Made by a program: the position numbers and the translations under genes. DNA of 5,234 bases, taken from an uncultured Clostridium sp. (GTDB taxonomy: Bacteria > Bacillota > Clostridia > Peptostreptococcales > Peptostreptococcaceae). The stretch spans positions 1 through 5,234 of the forward strand of contig CALEBD010000325.1 in the NCBI GenBank assembly GCA_937944945.1, written 5' to 3'. Below the pieces are notes generated by a model, which had not been told where the DNA came from, did not search any database, and worked only from the letters and a program-made list of their open reading frames with translations. Shown here piece after piece: positions 1 to 5,234 of the stretch (position 1 is its first letter; the number at the start of each line of letters is the position of its first letter).

Positions 1-12
1 GATTGGAATCTC

Positions 13-90
13 TTGCTCCTTGATTATGCATAATAATTATGGGCTTATTATATGACCTTCCGAACGGCCATTGCAACAAACAAGGAACAA
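13..90. other. Possible three-way-junction RNA fold or interrupted inverted repeat
   Basis: Positions 13-22 and 81-90 are inverted repeats that match at 9 of 10 positions and enclose two smaller stems. One is a perfect 7-bp stem (30-36 with 45-51, loop TTATGGGC). The other is a 5-bp stem with one mismatch (53-57 with 66-70, loop TTCCGAAC). Together they make a plausible three-way junction. A 12-bp perfect palindrome (ATTATG/CATAAT) lies at 23-34. I recognise no riboswitch, ribozyme or small-RNA consensus, and the purine-riboswitch core bases are absent. Strand is undetermined. From 91 to 216 I see only AT-rich spacer with no terminator. Confidence 0.25.
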
Positions 91-216
91 AATGTCTTTA
101 ATTAATTTTATTATGGGTTTTTTGGATTAAAGTTTATGCATTGTATATAAATAAGTATATTTTTATTGTAGACAGGTTTTCACTTTTTAAACACATTTTG
201 TAAATTTTTTTTAAAT

Positions 217-459
217 TTAAAAATCTGCGTTATCTTTCTCGTTTTCTTGGTCTTCGGCATCACTTGCCCCGTCGTCTTCATCTTCGTATCCGTCGTCGTC
301 TTTGTCGTTTATGTCGTCATTGTCTTCGTCTAGATAATTTTCGTCTATATTTTCGATTGCATCACTGTTGTCGTCTGAAGAGTTTTGCTTGTCCTTATCG
401 ATACATCCATTTATAAATAAACATAAAACTACTCCAAGTATGATAATTATCCTTTTCAT
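217..459 (-). CDS. Small, strongly acidic lipoprotein with a thrombospondin type 3-like motif
   Basis: The product is an 80-residue predicted secreted lipoprotein. A short basic start (MKR) is followed by a hydrophobic stretch (residues 4-16) and a lipobox ending INGC, so Cys19 would be lipidated and the 62-residue mature part tethered outside the membrane. The mature part has about 29 Asp/Glu against 4 Lys. Residues 52-63 fit the calcium-binding pattern DxDxDGxxDxxD of thrombospondin type 3 repeats (D52, D54, D56, G57, D60, D63), but only once, so metal binding is an inference. The rest looks like disordered acidic spacer. The ATG at 457-459 is chosen because GGTGGAGGT lies seven bases upstream; the GTG five codons earlier is inside that SD. 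The gene follows the 391-residue gene after a 176-base gap carrying direct repeats. No family is recognised. Confidence 0.8.
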   Translation of the reverse strand: MKRIIIILGVVLCLFINGCIDKDKQNSSDDNSDAIENIDENYLDEDNDDINDKDDDGYEDEDDGASDAEDQENEKDNADF

Positions 460-513
460 AAATAATACCTCCACCTTTATATTTCACTTGTCATTAATAA
501 TAGTATTGTTTCC

Positions 514-600
514 TTTTATAAACTTATTCAGGTTTTCTAAACTTATACTTATTTAGTCTTTTTAAACTTATACTTGTTAAGTTTTTCTAAACTTTGTTTA
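514..600. repeat. Four-unit imperfect direct repeat, period about 25 bp
   Basis: The 7-mer TAAACTT recurs at 519, 538, 563 and 588, preceded each time by a T-rich pentamer, at spacings of 19, 25 and 25 bases. The two central units (533-557 and 558-582) match at 21 of 25 positions and share TAAACTTATACTT. The first unit lacks the inner ATACTT, and the last diverges after TAAACTT. The array lies after the 391-residue gene and upstream of the lipoprotein gene, so it could bind a regulator of the latter. It is iteron-like in period, but no replication gene or DnaA-box cluster is visible. The third unit also contains a 7-bp stem, AAACTTA with TAAGTTT (564-570 with 578-584), followed by a short T run on the plus strand; no plus-strand gene precedes it. 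Confidence 0.65.
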
Positions 601-635
601 TATCATTTTCTATAATACCATAAAATGGAGGTTAT

Positions 636-1811
636 TTAAAATAAGCCAAATCTCAAGAACTTATCTATATAGGCTTCTTTACAAAACAAAATCTTCAAAA
701 ACTCATCATCATCTAGATAGTCCATGCATTTTATCATAAGATAGTCGAACAACTCATTATAAAAATAATCTCTGTTTTCTTTTATATAAGGATCTTTTTT
801 AGAGTGTTTATTGAAAAACTCGACTTTATCTATATTAAATAGCATTTTTTTAAAGTTTTTGTCCTTTTTAAAATCATTTAAATCTTCTTTATAATAATCA
901 CAATCTAAAAACATATCTCTTTTCTCTATATTTTCTTGTTTAATAATAAATGTAGCTATTTCATCATAAGAATACTCTTCATCATATGCACTTCTATATA
1001 AACTGCTGTATAGAAGGTAAAATTCTTGAAAAATATCCATTTTGTCATCATTATCACTTTTTATCTGCTCTAAGACCAACAAGACTATATCATTTTGGAT
1101 AAACACCTCGTATTTTCTAAGCATTAAGATATACGCCATAAACAAAAAAGAATATCCATATTGCTCCGTAAAAAACAGCAATTCATCCCCAGATTCTTTG
1201 TAGAGTTGTTTTAGTTCGCTTTGTGAAAAATTCAACCCACTTCTATTAAAACTTTCCACGTCGTATTTATATATATTAAATACAAGATTAAATACAAAAT
1301 AATCCCAATCTCTATTTCTAAAATTATTATAAAGCTGGATAAATCCACATCCTTGTGCCTTTTCAAAATATGAATTACCTTCAAATCCATGATTTTTTTT
1401 AATAATCTGATTGCATGAATTATCGTAATTTGTCATAATCTTGTCTACTGCGTCTTGGTAAAAATGCCTTTTTGAAATTTTTTCTACTACATCGCGTTTA
1501 AATACTTTTTTATGTAAATCGAAATAACTATTTACGTCCCCCGCCAATTTATACATTGAAATCACAATATCAAGCCCCCTTAGAGATAAAAACTCGGGGT
1601 TTTGGCGATATTTTTTCCAAAATTTTTCTAGATTCTTATTATTCCAATTTGTATTATAACAAATAACAGTTGTCGCATTTGAAATACTTATATAATGTTT
1701 TCTAATTTCCTTGGCTAATTTAGCCTCGACAATTTTCTTTTCTTCTATATCTTGTTTGCTGCTTTCTGATGGTTGCTTGCTTTTTATTTTTCTTCTTCTA
1801 ATAAACCACAT
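636..1811 (-). CDS. Hypothetical 391-residue helical protein, family not recognised
   Basis: I do not recognise this protein. It starts with a strongly basic tail (MWFIRRRKIK), followed by a charged Lys/Glu-rich helix to about residue 40 and then a mostly helical body rich in Phe, Tyr, Lys and Asp. There is no signal peptide; residues 207-232 (around FLFMAYILM) are hydrophobic but broken by charged residues, so a cytosolic protein is more likely than a membrane one. I see no Walker, Toprim, HNH, PD-(D/E)XK or HEPN RX4-6H motif. The ATG at 1809-1811 is chosen because GAGGGGG sits six bases upstream; the GTG five codons earlier overlaps that SD. It lies 166 bases after the membrane-protein gene, in the same direction, so it may be part of the same accessory cluster. 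Coding status is well supported by length and SD; function is unknown. Confidence 0.85.
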   Translation of the reverse strand: MWFIRRRKIKSKQPSESSKQDIEEKKIVEAKLAKEIRKHYISISNATTVICYNTNWNNKNLEKFWKKYRQNPEFLSLRGLDIVISMYKLAGDVNSYFDLHKKVFKRDVVEKISKRHFYQDAVDKIMTNYDNSCNQIIKKNHGFEGNSYFEKAQGCGFIQLYNNFRNRDWDYFVFNLVFNIYKYDVESFNRSGLNFSQSELKQLYKESGDELLFFTEQYGYSFLFMAYILMLRKYEVFIQNDIVLLVLEQIKSDNDDKMDIFQEFYLLYSSLYRSAYDEEYSYDEIATFIIKQENIEKRDMFLDCDYYKEDLNDFKKDKNFKKMLFNIDKVEFFNKHSKKDPYIKENRDYFYNELFDYLMIKCMDYLDDDEFLKILFCKEAYIDKFLRFGLF

Positions 1812-1814
1812 ACT

Positions 1815-1879
1815 ACGCCCCCTCACAAAAGTCAGTTTACTTACTATTATTATATAATGATTTTATGTAAAATGGGCGT
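1815..1879 (-). promoter_or_regulatory. Possible SD-masking inverted repeat in the 391-residue gene leader
   Basis: On the minus strand, ACGCCC (1879-1874) is the exact complement of GGGCGT (1820-1815), which overlaps the GAGGGGGCGT SD region of the gene starting at 1811. Five of the six pairs are G-C, in otherwise very AT-rich DNA, with 53 bases between the arms. If both are transcribed, pairing would hide part of the SD. This is inference from sequence only; a 6-bp match over this distance could be chance. Confidence 0.3.
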
Positions 1880-1908
1880 TTTTTCCAAAATAAATAGATC
1901 AGAACGAT

Positions 1909-1937
1909 AGTATAATGAAAATCAATATAAATTTAAA
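1909..1937 (-). promoter_or_regulatory. Weak candidate promoter for the 391-residue gene
   Basis: On the minus strand, TTTAAA (1937-1932) is followed after 17 bases by TATACT (1914-1909), which gives a leader of roughly 90 bases including the possible SD-masking stem. A better -10 (TATAAT at 1854-1849) lies closer to the gene but has no recognisable -35 partner. Both are uncertain in such AT-rich DNA. Confidence 0.3.
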
Positions 1938-1977
1938 TTAAAATGAATCACTTAAAAAGTCACGACAATAATAATCT

Positions 1978-3705
1978 TTATTCCCCTCGTCTAAAAAGGC
2001 AATCTCTTATAATATATAAAAATACCATTATCCCAATTGTAAAACAAAACGCCTCTATATATGTTTTATCCGAAATTGTACCGCCTATAAAAGATATAAT
2101 CGCTATAAATACCCTGATTAGTATACTTTTGTTGGATACTATCTTTCCGTATGGGTGAGTTTTTTTAATCGCAGCATAATTACAGACTAAACTAAGCCCA
2201 AACAAAATCCCTACTGTGACATATGATAATAATAAATCTCTTCCATAAATAAATCTATTGTCTAATATCTGTATAAATAGATCAAACAACATAACTCCAG
2301 AAAACAACATAAAAATTAAACTCGCTATTTTAAATCCATATGACAAAGTGCTCTTTTTTTGAGTAGGCTCTGCTGCTACTGCATATTCATCATAAATTAG
2401 TTGATTTTTTTCTTTAGGTTGTTTGTTTTTAATTTGTGGTAAATTTTCTGATTTTATCTTGATGTCGTGTTGGTTGTGATGTTCTTGGTTATGTTTGTCG
2501 TGTTTTTGGTCATGCTTTTCGTCGCGTTGGTCGTCGTGTTTTGGCTCTTCTCTTTCTGATTCTAATTTATATTCTCTTTGAGCTTCTTTTTCTATTTCTG
2601 CCTCTTCTTCTTTTATCTCAATTTTTATTTCATTATCGCTTTCTTTTTTAAGATTTGAGATAGTTTTGCTGTTTAACAGACTTTTTTCTATCTCGTTTTT
2701 TATATTTAAAAATCTCTCATCATTATATTTTTCATAAATAAAATTACACTCGTCTATAAGCTCATTTACATCTTCATTTAGCTTCGCTGTTTTAAATGTA
2801 TCTTTATATATTTTATTTAAATTGTCTAAATAGACTTTGTTTGAGTATGTATCTTTTTGTTTGTATTTTTGGCTAAAATAATTTTCAAAATACGAATTTA
2901 GAATTTCTTTTTTGTCTTTTAATCCTACATTATCTAAATTGCCCTTTAGATATTTATTTATCTCAGAATTTATAATTTCTGATTTTCTCTTTGCTAAGTC
3001 TATCCCAAAGTAGTTAGCGTATTGTTCTATTTGGTTGTTTTTGTCGCCTTTATTTATATCTAATAAATAAAAATAAGTTTCTTCTAGATATGGATTTGAG
3101 CCGAGCATTTTCTCTAAAATATTTAGCTTTTCGTCGTTTCTCAACAACTTCGATTCTGATTTTAATTTAAAAAGTAAATCCTGTGCCTCTTTTTTATCAT
3201 CTGATGTAACTCTATACAAGTCCTTATCTGTCTCGTTTTCTACACAGTCCAAAATTGCCTCATGTATATCTACTACACTGTTTTCAATAGAGTTTAATAT
3301 ATTTTCTCTTACTTCTTCTGAGTTAAAAATTTCTGTTTTTTCCTTGAGTATTTTGTCGTGATTTGATTTTTCGATTTTTTTATATTGATTTTCTAAATTA
3401 TTAAATACATCTCCAAAGGTGCAGTATTTTTGGTAGTATTTTTGTGTGAAATTTTCTTCTGTTATATTTTCTACATCCATATCTTTTAATGTATCTACAG
3501 CGTAATCTATGTAAGTTTTGATAATGTCTAGGCTCGTATCAAATCCGTCTGAAACTAAATCGTCTAGTCCCTTATATTCACCTAAGATCTTATTAAACGT
3601 ATTTCTCGCTTCTTTTCCATATTCTCTGTACTTTAAATATAATGTATTATACAGCTTTATCTCCTCTGGAATTTTATTGACAATACTGTTTTTCTCTTCT
3701 CCCAT
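1978..3705 (-). CDS. Large cytosolic-domain membrane protein with a His/Asp-rich linker and four C-terminal membrane segments
   Basis: The product has 575 residues and no signal peptide. Residues 1 to about 350 form a charged, helical, Lys/Glu/Asn-rich domain. The stretch around 200-236 (NPYLEETYFYLL, then GDKNNQ and YANYFGID) resembles, from memory, a helical-repeat segment common in uncharacterised Firmicute proteins. An acidic coiled-coil-like stretch (about 355-388) leads into a low-complexity linker, 389-414, with seven His alternating with Asp, Lys and Gln. Four hydrophobic segments follow near 457-480, 491-513, 528-544 and 550-569, and the end is basic (RRGE). Both termini are therefore probably cytosolic. 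The ATG at 3703-3705 follows AGGGGG by about seven bases; a GTG seven codons upstream is rejected. It lies 82 bases after the Toprim gene and has its own promoter. Roles as a membrane effector or sensor are guesses. Confidence 0.85.
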   Translation of the reverse strand: MGEEKNSIVNKIPEEIKLYNTLYLKYREYGKEARNTFNKILGEYKGLDDLVSDGFDTSLDIIKTYIDYAVDTLKDMDVENITEENFTQKYYQKYCTFGDVFNNLENQYKKIEKSNHDKILKEKTEIFNSEEVRENILNSIENSVVDIHEAILDCVENETDKDLYRVTSDDKKEAQDLLFKLKSESKLLRNDEKLNILEKMLGSNPYLEETYFYLLDINKGDKNNQIEQYANYFGIDLAKRKSEIINSEINKYLKGNLDNVGLKDKKEILNSYFENYFSQKYKQKDTYSNKVYLDNLNKIYKDTFKTAKLNEDVNELIDECNFIYEKYNDERFLNIKNEIEKSLLNSKTISNLKKESDNEIKIEIKEEEAEIEKEAQREYKLESEREEPKHDDQRDEKHDQKHDKHNQEHHNQHDIKIKSENLPQIKNKQPKEKNQLIYDEYAVAAEPTQKKSTLSYGFKIASLIFMLFSGVMLFDLFIQILDNRFIYGRDLLLSYVTVGILFGLSLVCNYAAIKKTHPYGKIVSNKSILIRVFIAIISFIGGTISDKTYIEAFCFTIGIMVFLYIIRDCLFRRGE

Positions 3706-3756
3706 ATAGAGTCCCCCTATTCTCACTCACTTTCTTTCCAAATTTCCTTTATATAT

Positions 3757-3785
3757 ATTATAGTACTACATTTTTGGCTTGTAAA
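3757..3785 (-). promoter_or_regulatory. Sigma-A-type promoter of the membrane-protein gene
   Basis: On the minus strand, TTTACA (3785-3780) and a perfect TATAAT (3762-3757) are exactly 17 bases apart. The -35 begins two bases after the stop codon of the Toprim gene. A perfect 8-bp palindrome, TAGTACTA (3761-3768), overlaps the upstream edge of the -10 and could be an operator. This means the membrane gene need not depend on transcription from the Toprim gene. Confidence 0.65.
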
Positions 3786-3787
3786 TT

Positions 3788-4981
3788 TTAATTAAATGCT
3801 TCAAAAATCATCTTTAAAATATCGTCTAACCCGCTAAAATCAAAGTTTTCCCTGCTTATGTCTTTATCATTCATTCTATCAAAAAATTTTTTTAGACAGT
3901 TTGCCTTATCTAAAATCCTGCCTTGGTATTTGCCCGCACTTTCAAAATACCCAATCCACTGTATCGGAATTAAGTTATCTTCGTCTTCTGTTAAGATGTC
4001 TTTTCCGAGATATAACTCTATACTGCACGCCATCCCGTTTATATCCATTACGACATCTCCTGTTGGGCCTTTTGTGGGGTATTTTTTCGCAATTTCCAAG
4101 TCTGGATATTTAAGCACTTTTATATTGTTTGGTATTTCTATCCCGCTTAAAAGTTTCATGGCCTCTTGCCCCGCTGTGTCGTTGTCGAATATTGCAATAG
4201 TTCTGTTTGCTATTCCAGATGAGATAAACGCTTTTATAGTAGATACAAGCGCATCAGCACTCCCCCTAAGTCTTGTGGCCTTAAAATCTAAAAATGAGTA
4301 GTATTCTGATAAGTGAGGGTATAAGATATTTAGCGCAGTCTCCAAAACACATGCATCTGACTTTCCCTCTGTAAGGACGATAATCTTTTCATTTATTATA
4401 TATTCAGATTTTGCAGTTTCTTTGGCGCTTTTGCTAAACTCAAAATCCTCATCAAAATAGCCATTTGCTATAATCTCGCTCACATCATATATAATCTTAG
4501 AATCACTATAAAGCGACAACACAATCCTCAAAATAAACCTGATATCTATAAAACTCCCGCCCCATAAAATATCCTTATTTCTCAAAATAAATAAAACCAT
4601 ATCTTCTAAATCTTTGTCATTTTCCAAGATTTCTAAATTTTCTCTGTCTAAAAAATACTCGTCATAAATATTATTATCTATAATAAACTCTATACTCCTA
4701 TTTAGGATTTTTATAAATTCACTCTTTGACTCATATATATTTCTCACTTTAAAAAACTCATCATAAGCCTTTTTTAAAGTAAATCCCATAATATCTAATT
4801 TGTCTGAGTAATTTTTACAACTCAATATATATCTAACTTTTGTGCTCTCTTCTTCATACTCTATTTCCTGGGTTATAATCTTGTCGCTTTCCGAAAAGAC
4901 AGAAATCAATACCCCGTAAACATCATTTTTGTCTTTTAACAATTCATAATCATTTAAATATAAACGACTAAACGCCTCCAT
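3788..4981 (-). CDS. HEPN/Toprim N-terminal domain protein with a Toprim nuclease-like domain
   Basis: A 397-residue predicted cytosolic protein. Residues 1 to about 80 (SRLYLNDYELLKDKND, then FSESDK and KLDIMGFTLK) look like the HEPN/Toprim N-terminal domain, which precedes HEPN or Toprim domains in predicted conflict proteins. A helical middle leads to a Toprim domain at about 198-325: catalytic-type Glu in LTEGKSD (E205, D209), then the acidic pair in FDNDTAG (D266, D268), with a possible third acidic residue in SIELYL (E322). Toprim domains bind metal and cleave or join nucleic-acid phosphodiesters; here a nuclease role is inferred. The C-terminus (QWIGYFESAGKYQG) looks like a small conserved tail. 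The only His is H223, so no HEPN RX4-6H active site exists. The ATG follows AAAGGGGG by seven bases. It is divergent from the sigma fragment and first in the minus-strand cluster. Toprim assignment is firm, N-terminal family name fairly firm. Confidence 0.85.
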   Translation of the reverse strand: MEAFSRLYLNDYELLKDKNDVYGVLISVFSESDKIITQEIEYEEESTKVRYILSCKNYSDKLDIMGFTLKKAYDEFFKVRNIYESKSEFIKILNRSIEFIIDNNIYDEYFLDRENLEILENDKDLEDMVLFILRNKDILWGGSFIDIRFILRIVLSLYSDSKIIYDVSEIIANGYFDEDFEFSKSAKETAKSEYIINEKIIVLTEGKSDACVLETALNILYPHLSEYYSFLDFKATRLRGSADALVSTIKAFISSGIANRTIAIFDNDTAGQEAMKLLSGIEIPNNIKVLKYPDLEIAKKYPTKGPTGDVVMDINGMACSIELYLGKDILTEDEDNLIPIQWIGYFESAGKYQGRILDKANCLKKFFDRMNDKDISRENFDFSGLDDILKMIFEAFN

Positions 4982-5034
4982 AATGTATCCCCCTTTAAAA
5001 TCTCAACTTTGACCTTATATCTATTATTATATTT

Positions 5035-5072
5035 TTGTTTTTGCTTAATTTATACTATAATTATACTATAAA
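5035..5072 (+). promoter_or_regulatory. Candidate promoter region of the sigma-like fragment
   Basis: A perfect TATAAT lies at 5056-5061 with a weak -35, TTGTTT, at 5035-5040 (15-base spacing, short). Alternatively TTGCTT (5041-5046) pairs at 17 bases with TACTAT (5064-5069). The region also contains minus-strand TATAAT sequences (5065-5060 and 5031-5026) that could serve the Toprim gene, but neither has a good -35. The exact promoter is unresolved. Confidence 0.4.
5050..5071. promoter_or_regulatory. Two abutting copies of an 11-bp palindrome, likely operator
   Basis: The 11-mer TTATACTATAA occurs twice with no gap (5050-5060 and 5061-5071). Each copy is a perfect palindrome around its central C, and the copies are about one helical turn apart, so two bound dimers would face the same side of the DNA. 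A further inverted pair, ATACT with AGTAT (5063-5067 and 5072-5076), follows. The site overlaps the candidate -10 boxes of both divergent genes, where a repressor could act. Simple AT-rich slippage could also produce such a duplication. Confidence 0.5.
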
Positions 5073-5099
5073 GTATATTATTATATAGGAGGGATTGCT

Positions 5100-5234
5100 A
5101 TGAAAAACATATCTATCATATCTAGTCAAAATCTAGATTCAAATTCTGATTTAGGAAGTTAGGTCTTTATAAAGCAATACAGACGTTTGACCCAAATAAG
5201 ACTTCTGATTTTTCTTCATATGCCAACTGGTGGA
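5100..5234 (+). pseudogene. Frameshifted sigma-70 region 2 fragment, running off the window
   Basis: An AGGAGG SD (5087-5092) stands seven bases before ATG 5100, but that frame stops at TAG 5160-5162 after only 20 codons. From 5159 the minus-one frame reads LGLYKAIQTFDPNK and then SSYANWW to the window edge. This matches region 2.1-2.4 of primary/SigB-type sigma factors, which bind core polymerase and the -10 element. That frame has no start codon; it is closed upstream by TGA at 5147-5149. TTAGG is repeated at 5151-5155 and 5159-5163, so either an 8-base duplication or a single-base deletion would explain the break. Even with the frame repaired, only about 20 residues precede region 2, far fewer than in a normal sigma factor, so the N-terminus is also missing. 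No slippery heptamer for programmed frameshifting is seen. A sequencing error is an alternative for the frameshift alone. Confidence 0.6.

Noticed and set aside
1..22. Resemblance to a tRNA T-arm and acceptor end, possible attachment-site remnant
   Set aside because: The T-loop lacks the invariant TTC and the 53-61 pair, there is no CCA, and the rest of the gene would lie outside the window.
1..97. Open minus-strand frame running off the left edge, with an ATG at 29-31, and a plus-strand frame ending at 33
   Set aside because: Neither has an SD or recognisable protein content, and both are too short to judge at a window edge.
564..586. Rho-independent terminator in the repeat array
   Set aside because: The 7-bp stem is AT-rich, its T run is on the plus strand, and no plus-strand gene leads into it.
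1943..2158. Plus-strand reading frame with a TATAAT upstream at 1911-1916
   Set aside because: It is mostly antisense to the membrane-protein gene, has no SD before its ATG and no credible -35, and its translation looks like the complement of membrane codons.
3858..4301. Plus-strand 147-codon frame opposite the Toprim domain
   Set aside because: It lies wholly within the Toprim gene on the other strand, has no SD, and the Toprim motifs prove the minus-strand reading.
3788..4981. HEPN ribonuclease active site in the Toprim protein
   Set aside because: The protein has one His only and no RX4-6H motif; the family name refers to the N-terminal domain's usual partners.
1..5234. CRISPR array or complete insertion sequence
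   Set aside because: No regularly spaced identical repeats with unique spacers, no transposase gene and no terminal inverted repeats with target duplications were found.

Overview
The window is very AT-rich. It has AT-rich intergenic DNA, strong purine Shine-Dalgarno sites, TAA stops and a Gram-positive-style lipoprotein signal. This suggests a low-GC Firmicute of the Clostridia/Tissierellia type, but the sequence does not fix a species or say whether it is chromosome, island or plasmid.

Layout. Positions 1-216 hold no convincing gene, only a possible folded-RNA element at 13-90. Four genes follow on the minus strand, transcribed from right to left: a HEPN/Toprim_N-type Toprim protein (3788-4981), a large cytosolic-plus-membrane protein with a His/Asp-rich linker (1978-3705), an unrecognised 391-residue helical protein (636-1811), and a small acidic lipoprotein (217-459). 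On the plus strand at the right edge, a well-formed SD and ATG lead into a broken sigma-70 region 2 fragment (5100-5234), which runs divergently from the Toprim gene. In three of the four minus-strand genes the longest possible reading frame would begin at a GTG inside or next to the SD; the ATG just downstream is the better start, and those starts are used here.

How it may work together. The gaps of 82, 166 and 176 bases are long for a tight operon, and the membrane gene has a good promoter of its own just after the Toprim stop codon. No clear rho-independent terminator was seen between the minus-strand genes, so read-through is possible. The Toprim protein is the only intact gene with a family link. 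Its N-terminal domain and Toprim module belong to a class predicted to act in biological conflict such as phage defence. The membrane protein, the 391-residue protein and the lipoprotein are uncharacterised, so a multi-gene defence module is an inference from adjacency only.

Regulatory and structural signals: two tandem 11-bp palindromes in the divergent promoter region (5050-5071), a four-unit direct repeat of about 25 bp (514-600), and a GC-rich 6-bp inverted repeat that could mask the SD of the 391-residue gene.
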